NCBI GenBank assembly: GCA_035363115.1
Contig: DAOSEM010000001.1
Location: 62,001-126,000 of the forward strand
DNA from: Syntrophales bacterium
GTDB taxonomy: Bacteria; Desulfobacterota; Syntrophia; Syntrophales; PHBD01
DNA length: 64,000 nt
Direction of reading: 5' to 3'
Shown piece by piece: positions 1-13,736 of the stretch. The notes beneath the pieces are model-generated. The model was not told where the DNA came from, made no database searches, and was given only the letters and a program-made list of their open reading frames with translations. The position numbers and the translations under genes are program-made. How positions within the stretch are numbered: position 1 is the stretch's first letter; each line of letters begins with the position of its first letter.

Positions 1-1294
1 TCATCTGGAGATACCGCCCGTCGGGAGTGCTCTGGAAGATCCCCTCCGCGGCGTGCTCGAAGATGTGCCGGTAGTTCTCCTCGGAGATGCGAAGGCTTTC
101 CTCGATCCGCCGGCGTTCCGTGACGTCCCGGGAGAGGCCGCAGATTCCCTCGACGTTTCCTCGCTCGTCCCGGATGGGGGTCTTGATGGCGTGGAAGGTA
201 AGGGAAGTACCCTGGATGCGGTGTGTCAGTTCGTATTCGACACTTTCTCCCGCCAGCACCCGAGTGTCCGTGTCGTCGATGATCTTCTGCGTATCCGGGA
301 GGGATTCGAAGATCCCGATCTCCGCGTCCTTCCTGCCGAGGAAGGCATCGTTTTGAATCCCGAACCGTTTTCTGAAAAACGCGTTCACCAGAGTATATCG
401 CCGGTCCGTGTCCTTGATGAAGACAAAATCCTCGATGGAATCGAAGAGGGCCCGGAAGCGTCCTTCGCTCGCCAGCAGGGCATCCTCCGTCGCCCGGCGC
501 GCCGTGATGTCGTCGAGGAAGTTGAGGGTGGCCGCCTTTCCCTCCCAGTCGATACGGACTCCCTTGAGCTCGACCCACTTGACCGTACCGTCCTTTGTCA
601 CGACCCGAAACACATAGGAATAGGACGCGGGAACCTCCCCGGCCAGGCGCTGGAGGTGCCGCTCGACCACCATCTGCTGGTCTTCCGGATGGATGAACTC
701 CAGGAAGGAGTGGGAAATGAACTCTTCTTTTGTGTATCCGGCTATTTCCGTCGATTTCGGGTTGATGTAGCGGATGATGCCGTCCTGGGCCACGAAGATA
801 GCCTCGTTGGCGTTTTCCGCCAGGTTGCGGTATTTCTCCTCCGATTCGCGCAGGGCCTCTTCGGTCTTCAGGCGTTCCGTGATGTCGATGAAGTGGACCT
901 GAACGGCGGGCCGGCCCTGATAACGGGTGACGTTGATGTAGGCCTCCGCCGGAAGGATGCTGCCGTCCGGACGGACGATGCGGAGACGGCTGGATGGAGA
1001 GAGGGGCTTCCCCTCCAGCCGTTCGGCCAGGCGGCGCCATACGACGTCGCGGTCCTCCGGGTGCAGAAGCCCGTCCATGCCGGTCCTGGTGAACGCCAGG
1101 AGTTCGTCCCGCCTGCGCCCGGTCATGGCTTCCAGGGCGGGATTGACGACGACGAAGCGTTCGTCCTGAAAAACGAAAATGCCCAGGGGGGAATGTTCCA
1201 GGAGTGGGTCGCCCTCCCCTTGAGAGGCAATCTGCCGGCGGAGGGTCTGCAGCTCCTCGATCAGCCTCGCCTTTGTCTTGCGCCCATTCTCCAC
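1..1294 (-). CDS. Multi-PAS sensor protein, truncated by the window edge
   Basis: Only the first 431 codons lie in the window; the C-terminus, and so the output domain, is outside. The visible part is a short N-terminal helix followed by tandem PAS/PAC modules at about residues 30-140, 150-260 and 275-390, with a fourth beginning near 400. Each ends in a typical PAC motif such as DITERLKTEEALRESEEKYR. No membrane segment is visible, so sensing is probably cytoplasmic. The start is a GTG at 1294, preceded four bases upstream by a perfect AGGAGG. An ATG at 1287 is out of frame. This architecture usually ends in a histidine kinase, a GGDEF domain or an HTH, and which one cannot be told here. It is a separate unit from the purF operon, 286 bases away. 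Confidence 0.85.
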   Translation of the reverse strand, partial: MENGRKTKARLIEELQTLRRQIASQGEGDPLLEHSPLGIFVFQDERFVVVNPALEAMTGRRRDELLAFTRTGMDGLLHPEDRDVVWRRLAERLEGKPLSPSSRLRIVRPDGSILPAEAYINVTRYQGRPAVQVHFIDITERLKTEEALRESEEKYRNLAENANEAIFVAQDGIIRYINPKSTEIAGYTKEEFISHSFLEFIHPEDQQMVVERHLQRLAGEVPASYSYVFRVVTKDGTVKWVELKGVRIDWEGKAATLNFLDDITARRATEDALLASEGRFRALFDSIEDFVFIKDTDRRYTLVNAFFRKRFGIQNDAFLGRKDAEIGIFESLPDTQKIIDDTDTRVLAGESVEYELTHRIQGTSLTFHAIKTPIRDERGNVEGICGLSRDVTERRRIEESLRISEENYRHIFEHAAEGIFQSTPDGRYLQM

Positions 1295-1538
1295 GGGGCC
1301 TCCTGTCGGGGCGGCTTTTCCGGAGAGGCCGCCCGAAGAGACTTGCAGGACATCCAGGCCGGGATCCCGCGGGGAGCCCGGGTCACGAACAGAACAACGA
1401 TGCGGAAATGACGCTCCTGTGTATCAGAATTGATAGATAAATGCCATCTGTTCAATAAGGATGTCGGGGGCAGGGTTTCTTCCGATACGGCGGGGGTCCG
1501 CCTGCGGGACCCGGGTATGCCCGATGCGACGGAGCACC

Positions 1539-1562
1539 GGAACACCGGAACGCCGGTTGTCC
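1539..1562 (-). terminator. Weak inverted repeat after purF
   Basis: GGAACACCGG (1539-1548) and CCGGTTGTCC (1553-1562) pair at 8 of 10 positions around an AACG loop, just past the purF stop. There is no clear U tract in the direction of purF transcription, so a role in termination is only possible. The rest of 1295-1580 holds no gene; it should include the promoter of the PAS gene, but I see no convincing -35/-10 pair. Confidence 0.3.
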
Positions 1563-1580
1563 GGGGAAAAGGAAAGATTC

Positions 1581-3023
1581 TTACGGAATCAGGGTGAGCT
1601 GGACCGGATCCGCCGGCTCGAGGCAGTGCTTGCCGAAGGACTCGGGCGGCGCGACAGGGTATTCCCCGGTGTAGCAGGCGAGGCAGAAGCCGTTGGCCTC
1701 CACGCCCGTGGCGGCCACCATGCCCTCCACGGAGAGGTAATGCACCGAATCGAGGCCGACGAAGCGGGCGATCTCCTCCATGTCGTTCATTTCGGCGGCC
1801 AGAAGTTCCCCCTTGGAGGAGAAGTCGATGCCGTACGGACAGGGGTGGCGCGTCGGGGGGCAGCTCACGGCCATGTGGACCTCCCGGGCGCCGTTGTCCC
1901 GCAGGTTCCGCACCCGGTTGCGGCTGGTCGTGCCCCGGATGATGGAATCCTCCACGATGAGAACGCGCTGTCCCGCGATGAGCGGCCGGACGGGGTTCAG
2001 CTTCACCCGCACGCCGAAGTCGCGGACCGTCTGGGTCGGCTGGATGAAGGTGCGGCCGACGTAGTGGTTGCGGATCATGCCCATCTCGAAGGGGATGCCG
2101 CTCCCCTCCGCGTAGCCCAGGGCCGCGTAGTTCCCCGAGTCCGGGAAGGGCATCACGAAGTCCACGTCGGGCCGGTACTCCCGGGCCATCTGCCGGCCCA
2201 GGCGCTTCCGGCAGAGATAGACGTTCTGACCGAAGACCTGGCTGTCGGGGCGGGCGAAGTAGATCAACTCGAAGATGCAGCGGGCCTGCGGAAGCGATGG
2301 AAAGGGCTCGATGCTGCGGGGGCCGTTCTCGTCGATGATGAGTATTTCCCCCGGACGGATGTCCCTCACATACTGGGCTCCCACGAGGTCGAAGGCGCAG
2401 GTTTCGGAGGCGACGACCCAGCCGTCGCCGAGGCGGCCCAGGCACAGGGGCCGGAACCCCCGGGGGTCCCGGGCGGCGACGACGGTGTTTCGCGTCAGGA
2501 TCACGAGGCTGTAGGCCCCTTCGACCCGCGAGAGGGCGTGGGTGAGGGCGCTCTCGATGCCCGCATCGAGATGGCGTGCCATCAGGTGGACGATCACCTC
2601 CGTGTCCATGGTGGACTGGAAGATGGATCCCCGCACCTCGAGCTCCCGGCGGATGGCCAGGGCGTTGGTCAGGTTCCCGTTGTGGGCGATGGCATAGTAT
2701 TCCTCGCCGTGGTGGACGAGAAAGGGCTGGGCATTGGAAATCACCGACGATCCCGTCGTGGAGTAGCGGACATGCCCGATGGCCATGGCTCCCGTCAGTT
2801 TCGCCAGGATCTGCTCCGGGAAAACCTCGGAGACGAGGCCCATACCCTTGTGGCCCCAGACCCGGCATCCATCGGCCACTTTGATGCCGGCGCTCTCCTG
2901 CCCACGGTGCTGGAGGGCGAAGAGGCCGAAATAGGTGACCCGTGCAGCCTCCCGGTGCCCGTAGACGGCGAAGACGCCGCACTCCTCCCGGGGCTTCCCG
3001 TTGTCCCTTTCCCTGTCTTTCAT
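1581..3023 (-). CDS. purF: Amidophosphoribosyltransferase (PurF)
   Basis: This 480-residue enzyme commits PRPP to purine synthesis by replacing pyrophosphate with ammonia released from glutamine. It is the self-processing, iron-sulfur type: a 14-residue propeptide ends in EE before Cys15, which becomes the N-terminal nucleophile. The glutaminase residues are intact (IGHVRYST, IAHNGN, MDTE), as are the PRPP loop YVGRTFIQP and the type I PRTase motif VEDSIIRGTT. Cysteines of the [4Fe-4S] form are present (CIFEL, CPPTRHPC, CLAC). The ATG at 3023 follows a GAGGGCGGG ribosome site and gives the usual family start. It is the last gene of carA-guaA-carB-purF, 22 bases after carB. A divergent second copy lies at 25093-26469. 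Confidence 0.96.
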   Translation of the reverse strand: MKDRERDNGKPREECGVFAVYGHREAARVTYFGLFALQHRGQESAGIKVADGCRVWGHKGMGLVSEVFPEQILAKLTGAMAIGHVRYSTTGSSVISNAQPFLVHHGEEYYAIAHNGNLTNALAIRRELEVRGSIFQSTMDTEVIVHLMARHLDAGIESALTHALSRVEGAYSLVILTRNTVVAARDPRGFRPLCLGRLGDGWVVASETCAFDLVGAQYVRDIRPGEILIIDENGPRSIEPFPSLPQARCIFELIYFARPDSQVFGQNVYLCRKRLGRQMAREYRPDVDFVMPFPDSGNYAALGYAEGSGIPFEMGMIRNHYVGRTFIQPTQTVRDFGVRVKLNPVRPLIAGQRVLIVEDSIIRGTTSRNRVRNLRDNGAREVHMAVSCPPTRHPCPYGIDFSSKGELLAAEMNDMEEIARFVGLDSVHYLSVEGMVAATGVEANGFCLACYTGEYPVAPPESFGKHCLEPADPVQLTLIP

Positions 3024-3045
3024 GCCCGCCCTCTTCGGTCTGTTC

Positions 3046-6279
<3,234 letters not shown>

Positions 6280-6281
6280 GA

Positions 6282-7807
6282 TTACTCCCACTCGATGGTG
6301 CTGGGCGGCTTGGAACTGATGTCGTAGACCACCCGGTTGACGCCCCTCACCTCGTTGATGATCCGGTTGGAGACCTTTCCCAGGAGGTCGTGGGGCAGGC
6401 GCGCCCAGTCGGCCGTCATGGCGTCGTCGCTGGTGACGGCCCGGAGGGCGAGGATGTTTTCGTAGGTACGCTGGTCTCCCATGATGCCGACGCTCTTGAC
6501 GGGCAGGAGGACCGTGAATGACTGCCAGAGTTTCCGGTACAGCCCGGCCGCGCGGATCTCCTCGAGGAAGATCACGTCACACTTGCGCAGGACGGACAGG
6601 CGGCGCTCCGTCACCTCGCCGATGATCCGGATCGCCAGGCCCGGTCCCGGGAAGGGCTGCCGCCAGATCATCTCCTCCGGGAGCCCCAGCTCCTTTCCCA
6701 GGAGGCGGACCTCGTCCTTGAACAGGTGCTTCAGAGGCTCCACGAGCCGGAGCTTCATGCGCTTCGGGAGACCGCCCACGTTGTGGTGGGACTTGATGAC
6801 GGCGCTGGGGCCGCCGAAGACCGACCGCGATTCGATGAGATCCGGGTAGAGCGTTCCCTGGGCGAGGAATTCGGCGCCTTTGATCTTTTTGGCTTCCCGG
6901 TCGAAGACCTCGATGAAGGTTCGGCCGATGATCTTCCGTTTCCGTTCCGGGTCTTCCACTCCCTTGAGCTTTTTCAGGAATTCTCTTCCTGCCCGGACGA
7001 AGCGGAGCTTCATGCGGTAGTTGCTGCGGAAGACCTCCTGGACCTTTTCGGCCTCCCCGTGGCGGAGGACCCCGTTGTCCACGAACACGCAGGTCAGCTG
7101 TTCCCCGATGGCCTGGTGCAGGAGGACCGCGGCCACGGAGGAGTCCACACCGCCGCTCAGTCCCAGGATGACCTTCTTCTCGCCGACCTCCTCCCGGATC
7201 TCCGCGATGGTGTCCCGGGCGAAATTCTTCATGGTCCAGGAGCGCTTGCAGCGGCAGACGTCGAAGAGGAAGTTGCCCAGCATCCGCCTGCCTTCCGGGG
7301 TGTGGACCACCTCGGGGTGAAACTGCAGGCCGTAGAAGCGCCGCTTCGGGTCCTCCGCAGCGGCGACCCGGGTGCTGGGCGTCGTGGCGGTAATGCGGAA
7401 GCCCTTCGGGAGCCTGCCGATGGAATCGCCGTGACTCATCCAGCAGCGGGAATCCTGGTGAATGCCCTTGAAGATCCCTTCCGGCTTCCGGATCTGGAGT
7501 TCGGCAAAGCCGTACTCCCGCTTGTTCGCCGGGATGACCTCGCCCCCCAGGGTGTCCGCCATGAAATGGAGACCGTAGCAGATTCCCAGGACGGGGATTC
7601 CCAGCCGGAAGATCCCCGGATCCGCCTTGGGGCTGCCGGGCTCGTAGATGCTGGCGGGTCCCCCCGAAAGGATGATCCCCTCGGGATTCAGGTCCCGGAT
7701 CTTCTCCAGCGGGAGGTCCGGCGGCTCGATCTGGCAGTATACATGGTGTTCCCGGACACGACGGGCGATGAGCTGGTTGTACTGCGACCCGAAGTCGACG
7801 ATGAGGA

Positions 7808-7811
<4 letters not shown>
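6282..7811 (-). CDS. guaA: GMP synthase (glutamine-hydrolysing)
   Basis: It converts XMP to GMP using ATP and glutamine. At 509 residues it is near the usual length. The class I amidotransferase domain (1-190) has nucleophile Cys78 in GICYG and the His165/Glu167 pair in FHPE. The ATP-pyrophosphatase P-loop LGLSGGVDSS lies at about 217-226, and the C-terminal dimerisation domain ends in the conserved PPSTIEWE. Its ATG overlaps the carA TGA in a 4-base ATGA, and its stop is two bases before the carB start, so translation of the three is probably coupled. The placement of guaA between carA and carB is unusual and groups three glutamine-dependent nucleotide enzymes. Confidence 0.97.
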
Positions 7812-8953
<1,142 letters not shown>

Positions 8954-9034
8954 GAACATACCTCAACCGTCAAGAAACAGGATACGGGCTCCGGATTTCC
9001 AATTCGTCCCCCGGTTGCCCGCGAGAAACCAGAA

Positions 9035-9078
9035 GGCGGGAAGGCGAACTCGCAGACGCGGCTTTCGCGTTTCCCGCC
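9035..9078 (-). terminator. Long GC-rich hairpin between glnA and carA
   Basis: GGCGGGAA at 9035-9042 pairs with TTCCCGCC at 9071-9078, and after one mismatch the stem continues with GCGAA/TTCGC. It lies in the 216-base gap after glnA and before carA (both minus). Downstream bases in that direction are T-rich but not a run, so it could be the glnA terminator or a structured carA leader. No known riboswitch consensus is recognised. The rest of the gap holds no gene. Confidence 0.4.
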
Positions 9079-9169
9079 CCCTCGCCAGGGACCCAAGTCA
9101 TGTGGTCCACGATTCACAAGCCGCGGGCGTCCTTATCCTATCCCGCGCACGAATGCAACCGCGAGCCCG

Positions 9170-11347
9170 TCAAATGATGAAGAGCATTTCCCAGAACTTC
9201 GGCAGCGGCCAGAGCTCATCGTCCACGATGCCCTCCAGTTCGTCCGCATATTCCCTAAGCTCGTTCATCCGGGTCTTGACTTTGTTGCAGAGCATCTCCG
9301 CCTTTTTCTGCTCATCGTGAACGGCCGACGCCTTCTCGATTTCCGCGAGAATGGCCTGGTTGGTGGCGTAGACCTTGTTCACCAGCTCCGTCACCTGCTT
9401 CAGCAGCGCCTGCTGGGCCGCCATTCCGGCACCCTTGCCAAGGGCCTCCCGCGTGCGGAGGATCGTCTCCGAGAGCCGGTTCTGGTAGGACGTCGCCACC
9501 GGGATGATCTGGCTCAGGCAGATGTTCTGCAGGCACTTCGCCTCGATGCTCAGATCCTTGATGTACCGCTCGACGCGGATCAGATAGCGCGACTTGAGCT
9601 CCTCCCTGGAGAGAACCCTGTATTTTTCGAAGAGGTCCAGAGACTTCGGGGTGATCAGGGCCTTCAAGGCTTCCGGCGTGGTCTTGTAATTCGGAAGCTT
9701 CCGCTTTGCCGCTTCCTTCTCCCATGCCTGGGAGTAGTTGTCACCGTTGAAGAGAACCGGCTTGAGCTCCTTCATCTCCTTGCGGATCACCGCCAGGACG
9801 CACTGGTTGATATTGGCGTTCTTTTCGCACTCGGCCTTGATCTTGTCCGCCAGGTAATCGAGGCTTTCGGCGATGATCGTGTTGAGGACCGTGGCCGGGA
9901 AGGAGATCGACTGGGCCGAGCCGACGGCCCGGAATTCGAATTTGTTTCCCGTGAACGCAAAGGGTGACGTCCGGTTCCGGTCGGTGTTGTCCTTGCTCAC
10001 GATGGGCAGCGAGGCGATGCCGAGGTTGATGATCTCCTTGTCGGAGGCCTTCGTCACTTTGCCGGCCTCGATGTCCTCGAGAATCTTCGTGAGCTGGTCG
10101 CCGAGGAAGATCGAAATGATGGCCGGCGGCGCCTCGTTGGCGCCCAGGCGGTGGTCGTTGGCGTAGGATCCCACGGCGGCCCGCAGGATGTCCGCGTGCC
10201 TGTAGACGGCGCGGATGACGGCGATCAGGAAGACCAGGAACTGGATGTTGTCCTGCGGCGTCTGTCCGGGATTCAGGAGGTTGTTCCCCTTGTTGTCCGA
10301 CAGCGACCAGTTCAGGTGCTTGCCCGAGCCGTTGATGCCCGCGAAGGGTTTTTCGTGAAGCAGGCAGGCCAGGCGGTGCTTCTTTGCAACCAGCTGCATC
10401 GTGTCCATGACGATCTGGTTGTGGTCGACCGCCAGGTTGGCCTCCTCGAAGACCGGGGCCAGCTCGAACTGGCTGGGCGCCACTTCGTTGTGCCGCGTCT
10501 TGGCGGGAACGCCCAGCTTGAAGAGCTCCTCCTCCATGTCGTGCATGTACGAGGCGATGCGCTCCTTGATGCTCCCGAAGTACTGGTCTTCCAGCTCCTG
10601 TCCCTTCGGCGGGGGGGCGCCGACGACGGCCCGGCCGCCCATGACCAGGTCGGGGCGCTTGAAGAAAAAGTCCGCGTCGATCAGGAAGTACTCCTGCTCG
10701 GGACCCAGGGTGGCGTAAACGCCTCTCACGCCTTTGCCGCCCAGGAGATCCAGGATCTTCAGGGCGCTTTTGCTGACCGCCCGGTTCGAACGCAGGAGGG
10801 GCGTCTTCTTGTCGAGGGCCTGGCCGGTATAGGAGATGAAGGCTGTCGGGATGCAGAGGGTCGTCGAGATGCCGTTCCGCCGGATGAAGGCGGGGGAGGA
10901 CATGTCCCAGGCCGTGTAGCCGCGTGCTTCAAAGGTTGCCCGGATGCCGCCGCTCGGGAAGCTCGAGGCGTCCGGTTCCCCCTGGACCAGCTGCTTGCCG
11001 GAAAAGCGCTCGATGACCGAGCTCGGCCCGGTTACATCGATGAAGGCGTCGTGCTTCTCCGCCGTGATCCCCGTCATGGGCTGGAACCAGTGGGCGAAAT
11101 GGGTCGCCCCCTTCTCGATGGCCCACTTCGCCATGGCGTGGGCAACCGTGTTGGCCGTCTCGAGGTCGAGAATGGTGTTTTCGTGGATGGCGTCGATGAT
11201 CTTGTCATAGGCGTCTCCGGGCAGCTTGCCCTTCATGACCCGGATGTTGAAGGTGTCCTCGCCGTAGTATTCCGATACGGGGCCGGACTTTTCCTTCGCC
11301 ACCGGGTAACTCCTTTCGGCTGCGGTGATGGGGCATGTCTTTTTCAT
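9170..11347 (-). CDS. glnN: Glutamine synthetase type III
   Basis: It makes glutamine from glutamate, ammonia and ATP. At 725 residues it is far longer than GSI (about 470) and matches the GSIII class. Motifs typical of that class include GPEQEYFLID, RHNEVAPSQFELAP, GINGSGKHLNWSL and NTDRNRTSPFAFTGNKFE, followed by a long C-terminal helical region. The ATG at 11347 follows GGAGGATTT, an excellent ribosome site. It sits 31 bases after the glutamate synthase fusion gene on the same strand, so GS and GOGAT are probably one transcript from the sigma-54 promoter at 16.5 kb. The GSI adenylylation-site context is not expected in this class, so control is probably transcriptional. Confidence 0.95.
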   Translation of the reverse strand: MKKTCPITAAERSYPVAKEKSGPVSEYYGEDTFNIRVMKGKLPGDAYDKIIDAIHENTILDLETANTVAHAMAKWAIEKGATHFAHWFQPMTGITAEKHDAFIDVTGPSSVIERFSGKQLVQGEPDASSFPSGGIRATFEARGYTAWDMSSPAFIRRNGISTTLCIPTAFISYTGQALDKKTPLLRSNRAVSKSALKILDLLGGKGVRGVYATLGPEQEYFLIDADFFFKRPDLVMGGRAVVGAPPPKGQELEDQYFGSIKERIASYMHDMEEELFKLGVPAKTRHNEVAPSQFELAPVFEEANLAVDHNQIVMDTMQLVAKKHRLACLLHEKPFAGINGSGKHLNWSLSDNKGNNLLNPGQTPQDNIQFLVFLIAVIRAVYRHADILRAAVGSYANDHRLGANEAPPAIISIFLGDQLTKILEDIEAGKVTKASDKEIINLGIASLPIVSKDNTDRNRTSPFAFTGNKFEFRAVGSAQSISFPATVLNTIIAESLDYLADKIKAECEKNANINQCVLAVIRKEMKELKPVLFNGDNYSQAWEKEAAKRKLPNYKTTPEALKALITPKSLDLFEKYRVLSREELKSRYLIRVERYIKDLSIEAKCLQNICLSQIIPVATSYQNRLSETILRTREALGKGAGMAAQQALLKQVTELVNKVYATNQAILAEIEKASAVHDEQKKAEMLCNKVKTRMNELREYADELEGIVDDELWPLPKFWEMLFII

Positions 11348-11378
11348 AAATCCTCCATATCTCTCTTGATGATGGTTA

Positions 11379-13712
11379 TTATTCGATAGGGGCGTTCTCT
11401 GCAAGCTCCCAGATGCCGCAGGGGCAGGCGTCGGCGCAGAAACCGCATCCAATGCAGCGTTCCCCGTCCACAATATATTCGTAGGCGTCTTCCCCGAGGC
11501 TCCGCCTTGAAATCGCCTGTCCGGGGCAGAGGGTCTCACAGAGGCCGCAGTCCCGGCAGGCGCCGCAGGAGGCACACGCGGTGGAACAGCTGCCCAGGTC
11601 TCCCGTCGTCGGGATCCGCGGGTCGTAGTATTCCAGGTGCACCCGCGAGGTTGAAATGGCGGGCAGGTTGTCGTAGGTGTCCTGCCGGCCCCGGAGCAGG
11701 TTGTCGATGGCCCGGGCGGCGATCCGTCCGGCCCCGATGGCATCCGTCAGGAGGCCCGGCCTGACGGCGTCGCCGATGGCGAAGACCTGGGGATCGGAGC
11801 TCTGGTACTGTCCGTTGACGGCGACGAAACCCCTCAAGAGGACGATGTCCTCGGGAAGGAATCCGAGGTCCGGCGCGTCGCCGACGGCCATGATGACCGT
11901 ATCCGCCGGCAGGATTTCGCCGTCGGCCAGCTCCACGCCCCTGTCGGTAATGGATCGGGTCGTCCGCGGCCAGAGAAAGCGCGCTCCGGCGGCCTCGGCG
12001 TGGCGTCGCTCCGCCCCGAAGGACGCGGGCTCCTGGATGTCCACCAGGGTGATCTCCCGGGCTCCGAGCCGGGCGGCCTCCGCCGCGGCATCGCAGCCCA
12101 CGTTGCCGGCGCCGATGATCACCACGCGCTCACCCACGGCGGCCCGGTCTTCCTTGCTGTCCCTCAGGAAGTCCAGGGCGGCCAGCGCCCGCTCCTTACC
12201 CGGAATGGGAATTTTCCGGGGCTTCTGGGCACCCGGGGCGATGACGACGATGTCGTGCTTTCCCCGGAGGGTCCGGAACGCCTCCTTCGTGAGGGATTTC
12301 TTCAGGTATGTCACGGGGATCCGCTCCCGGACCCGTTCGATTTCGCGGGCCACCACGTCGTCGGGGATCCGCGCCCTGGGAATCGTGGCGGTGATCTTGC
12401 CTCCCAGGCGTTTCTCACGCTCGTAGACGACGGGCGAATGGCCCATCATCATGAGCTGCCAGGCCGCGGAGAGTCCCGCCGGGCCGCCGCCGATGACGGC
12501 AACGCTCTTTCCGGTCGCGGGAGCGGGGTCGGGCGTCTTCGCCTCCAGGGAGGCCCTGCCCAGGAGGGCTACGTCCAGGGCCGGCAGTGAGGCCGCCTGC
12601 CGCGTGCATCCCTGCATGCAGAGGTTGGGGCACAGGTATCCGCAGACGGTAGCCGGGAAGGGGGTGCAGGTCAGCGCCAGATCCACCGCCTCCGCCAACC
12701 GTCCCTTCCGGATCAGGGACCATCGCTTCTGCACGGGAATGCCCGTCGGGCAGGATGCCTGGCACGGGGGGAGGTGTTTTTCGTTTTCCCAGCGGGGAAT
12801 CCAGCGGCGCAGGTCGCCGGTGGGGACGACGTCGATGGCCGACCGCGGGAGGTCCGTCAGGTCGCCGATCAGGCCGCCTGCTCCCAGTTCCCCGTCCCAG
12901 GTTTCCCGGACAAACTGCGCCATGGTCCGGACCGGCGCTCCCGTCTTTTCAAAGGGCTTGCGTGCCACCAGGATGTGCCACTCCGAGCGGTCCGATACCA
13001 GGACCGGGTAGAGCTCCGTCCGGCCGATCGTCTTGAGAAAGACAAGAAGATTGTCCAGCAGCCACTGCCAATCCTCGTCGTCGGGATCGGTCAGCCGGGC
13101 GTCCTGCTCGCTGTATCCCCGGTGGGGTCCGCGGAAGAAGATCCGGCCGCTCACCATTCCGACGCAGGGGCGGTAACCCAGCGTGTTCTCGATCCGGGTC
13201 GTCCCATGGCCGCAGACCACGGCGGTCCCGCCGGCCATGAACTCGGCGAAGGAGTCGCCGGTGCTTCCCAGAACCCAGAGTTCGGGAGGCGCAAATCGGG
13301 GATTGTGCTTGGTCATGGTCATGCCGCGGGCGCCGATGTCGCCGGCGACATAGATCTTCCCCTGGGCCATGGCATTGGCCACCCCGTTGGTGGCATGGCC
13401 CCGTACAATGATGGTCGCCCCGGCGTTCAGCCAGCCCACGTCGTCGGAGGCGGGGCCGAAGACGTCGATCGTCGTGTTGGGAAAGCCCATGGACCCAACG
13501 CGCTGACCTGAGGAGCCGAGGACGCGGATCATGATCTCGTCGTCGCCGCCTCTCCAGAGGCGGCCGCCGATCCCGTGCTGGCCGTAGGCATGGATCTCGA
13601 TGCACCGGTGCCCGTTCTGGACGGCCTTCTGAAGGTTTGCCTCCAGGTCCCGGGAATCCACGCGGACGCCCTGAATGACCCCGGGCAGGACAATCGTCGG
13701 TTTGTACAGCAT
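11379..13712 (-). CDS. Glutamate synthase GXGXG domain fused to GltD-like reductase and ferredoxin
   Basis: A 777-residue fusion. Residues 1-240 are the beta-helical GXGXG domain normally found at the C-terminus of GltB (GQHGIGGRLWRGG, MTMTKHNPRF). From about 310 it is a GltD-type small subunit: a cysteine-rich FeS head (CQASCPTGIPVQ, CGYLCPNLCMQGC), an FAD site VIGGGPAGLSAAW, and a second dinucleotide site VIIGAGNVGCDAA. The last 80 residues carry two clusters (CGACRDCGLCETLCPGQ, CIGCGFCADACPCGI). The product would pass electrons from NAD(P)H or ferredoxin to the FMN subunit encoded upstream. The start ATG has AGAAGGAG seven bases away. Archaeal-type GltB is split in this way, and the GltB3-GltD-ferredoxin fusion is a clear variant. 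Confidence 0.9.
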   Translation of the reverse strand: MLYKPTIVLPGVIQGVRVDSRDLEANLQKAVQNGHRCIEIHAYGQHGIGGRLWRGGDDEIMIRVLGSSGQRVGSMGFPNTTIDVFGPASDDVGWLNAGATIIVRGHATNGVANAMAQGKIYVAGDIGARGMTMTKHNPRFAPPELWVLGSTGDSFAEFMAGGTAVVCGHGTTRIENTLGYRPCVGMVSGRIFFRGPHRGYSEQDARLTDPDDEDWQWLLDNLLVFLKTIGRTELYPVLVSDRSEWHILVARKPFEKTGAPVRTMAQFVRETWDGELGAGGLIGDLTDLPRSAIDVVPTGDLRRWIPRWENEKHLPPCQASCPTGIPVQKRWSLIRKGRLAEAVDLALTCTPFPATVCGYLCPNLCMQGCTRQAASLPALDVALLGRASLEAKTPDPAPATGKSVAVIGGGPAGLSAAWQLMMMGHSPVVYEREKRLGGKITATIPRARIPDDVVAREIERVRERIPVTYLKKSLTKEAFRTLRGKHDIVVIAPGAQKPRKIPIPGKERALAALDFLRDSKEDRAAVGERVVIIGAGNVGCDAAAEAARLGAREITLVDIQEPASFGAERRHAEAAGARFLWPRTTRSITDRGVELADGEILPADTVIMAVGDAPDLGFLPEDIVLLRGFVAVNGQYQSSDPQVFAIGDAVRPGLLTDAIGAGRIAARAIDNLLRGRQDTYDNLPAISTSRVHLEYYDPRIPTTGDLGSCSTACASCGACRDCGLCETLCPGQAISRRSLGEDAYEYIVDGERCIGCGFCADACPCGIWELAENAPIE

Positions 13713-13736
13713 GGAGATGCTCCTTCTTCCTGTTTC

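Noticed and set aside
8960..9169. A riboswitch or leader peptide before carA
   Set aside because: There is a strong hairpin, but no match to a riboswitch consensus I know and no leader peptide with a ribosome site; kept only as a hairpin.
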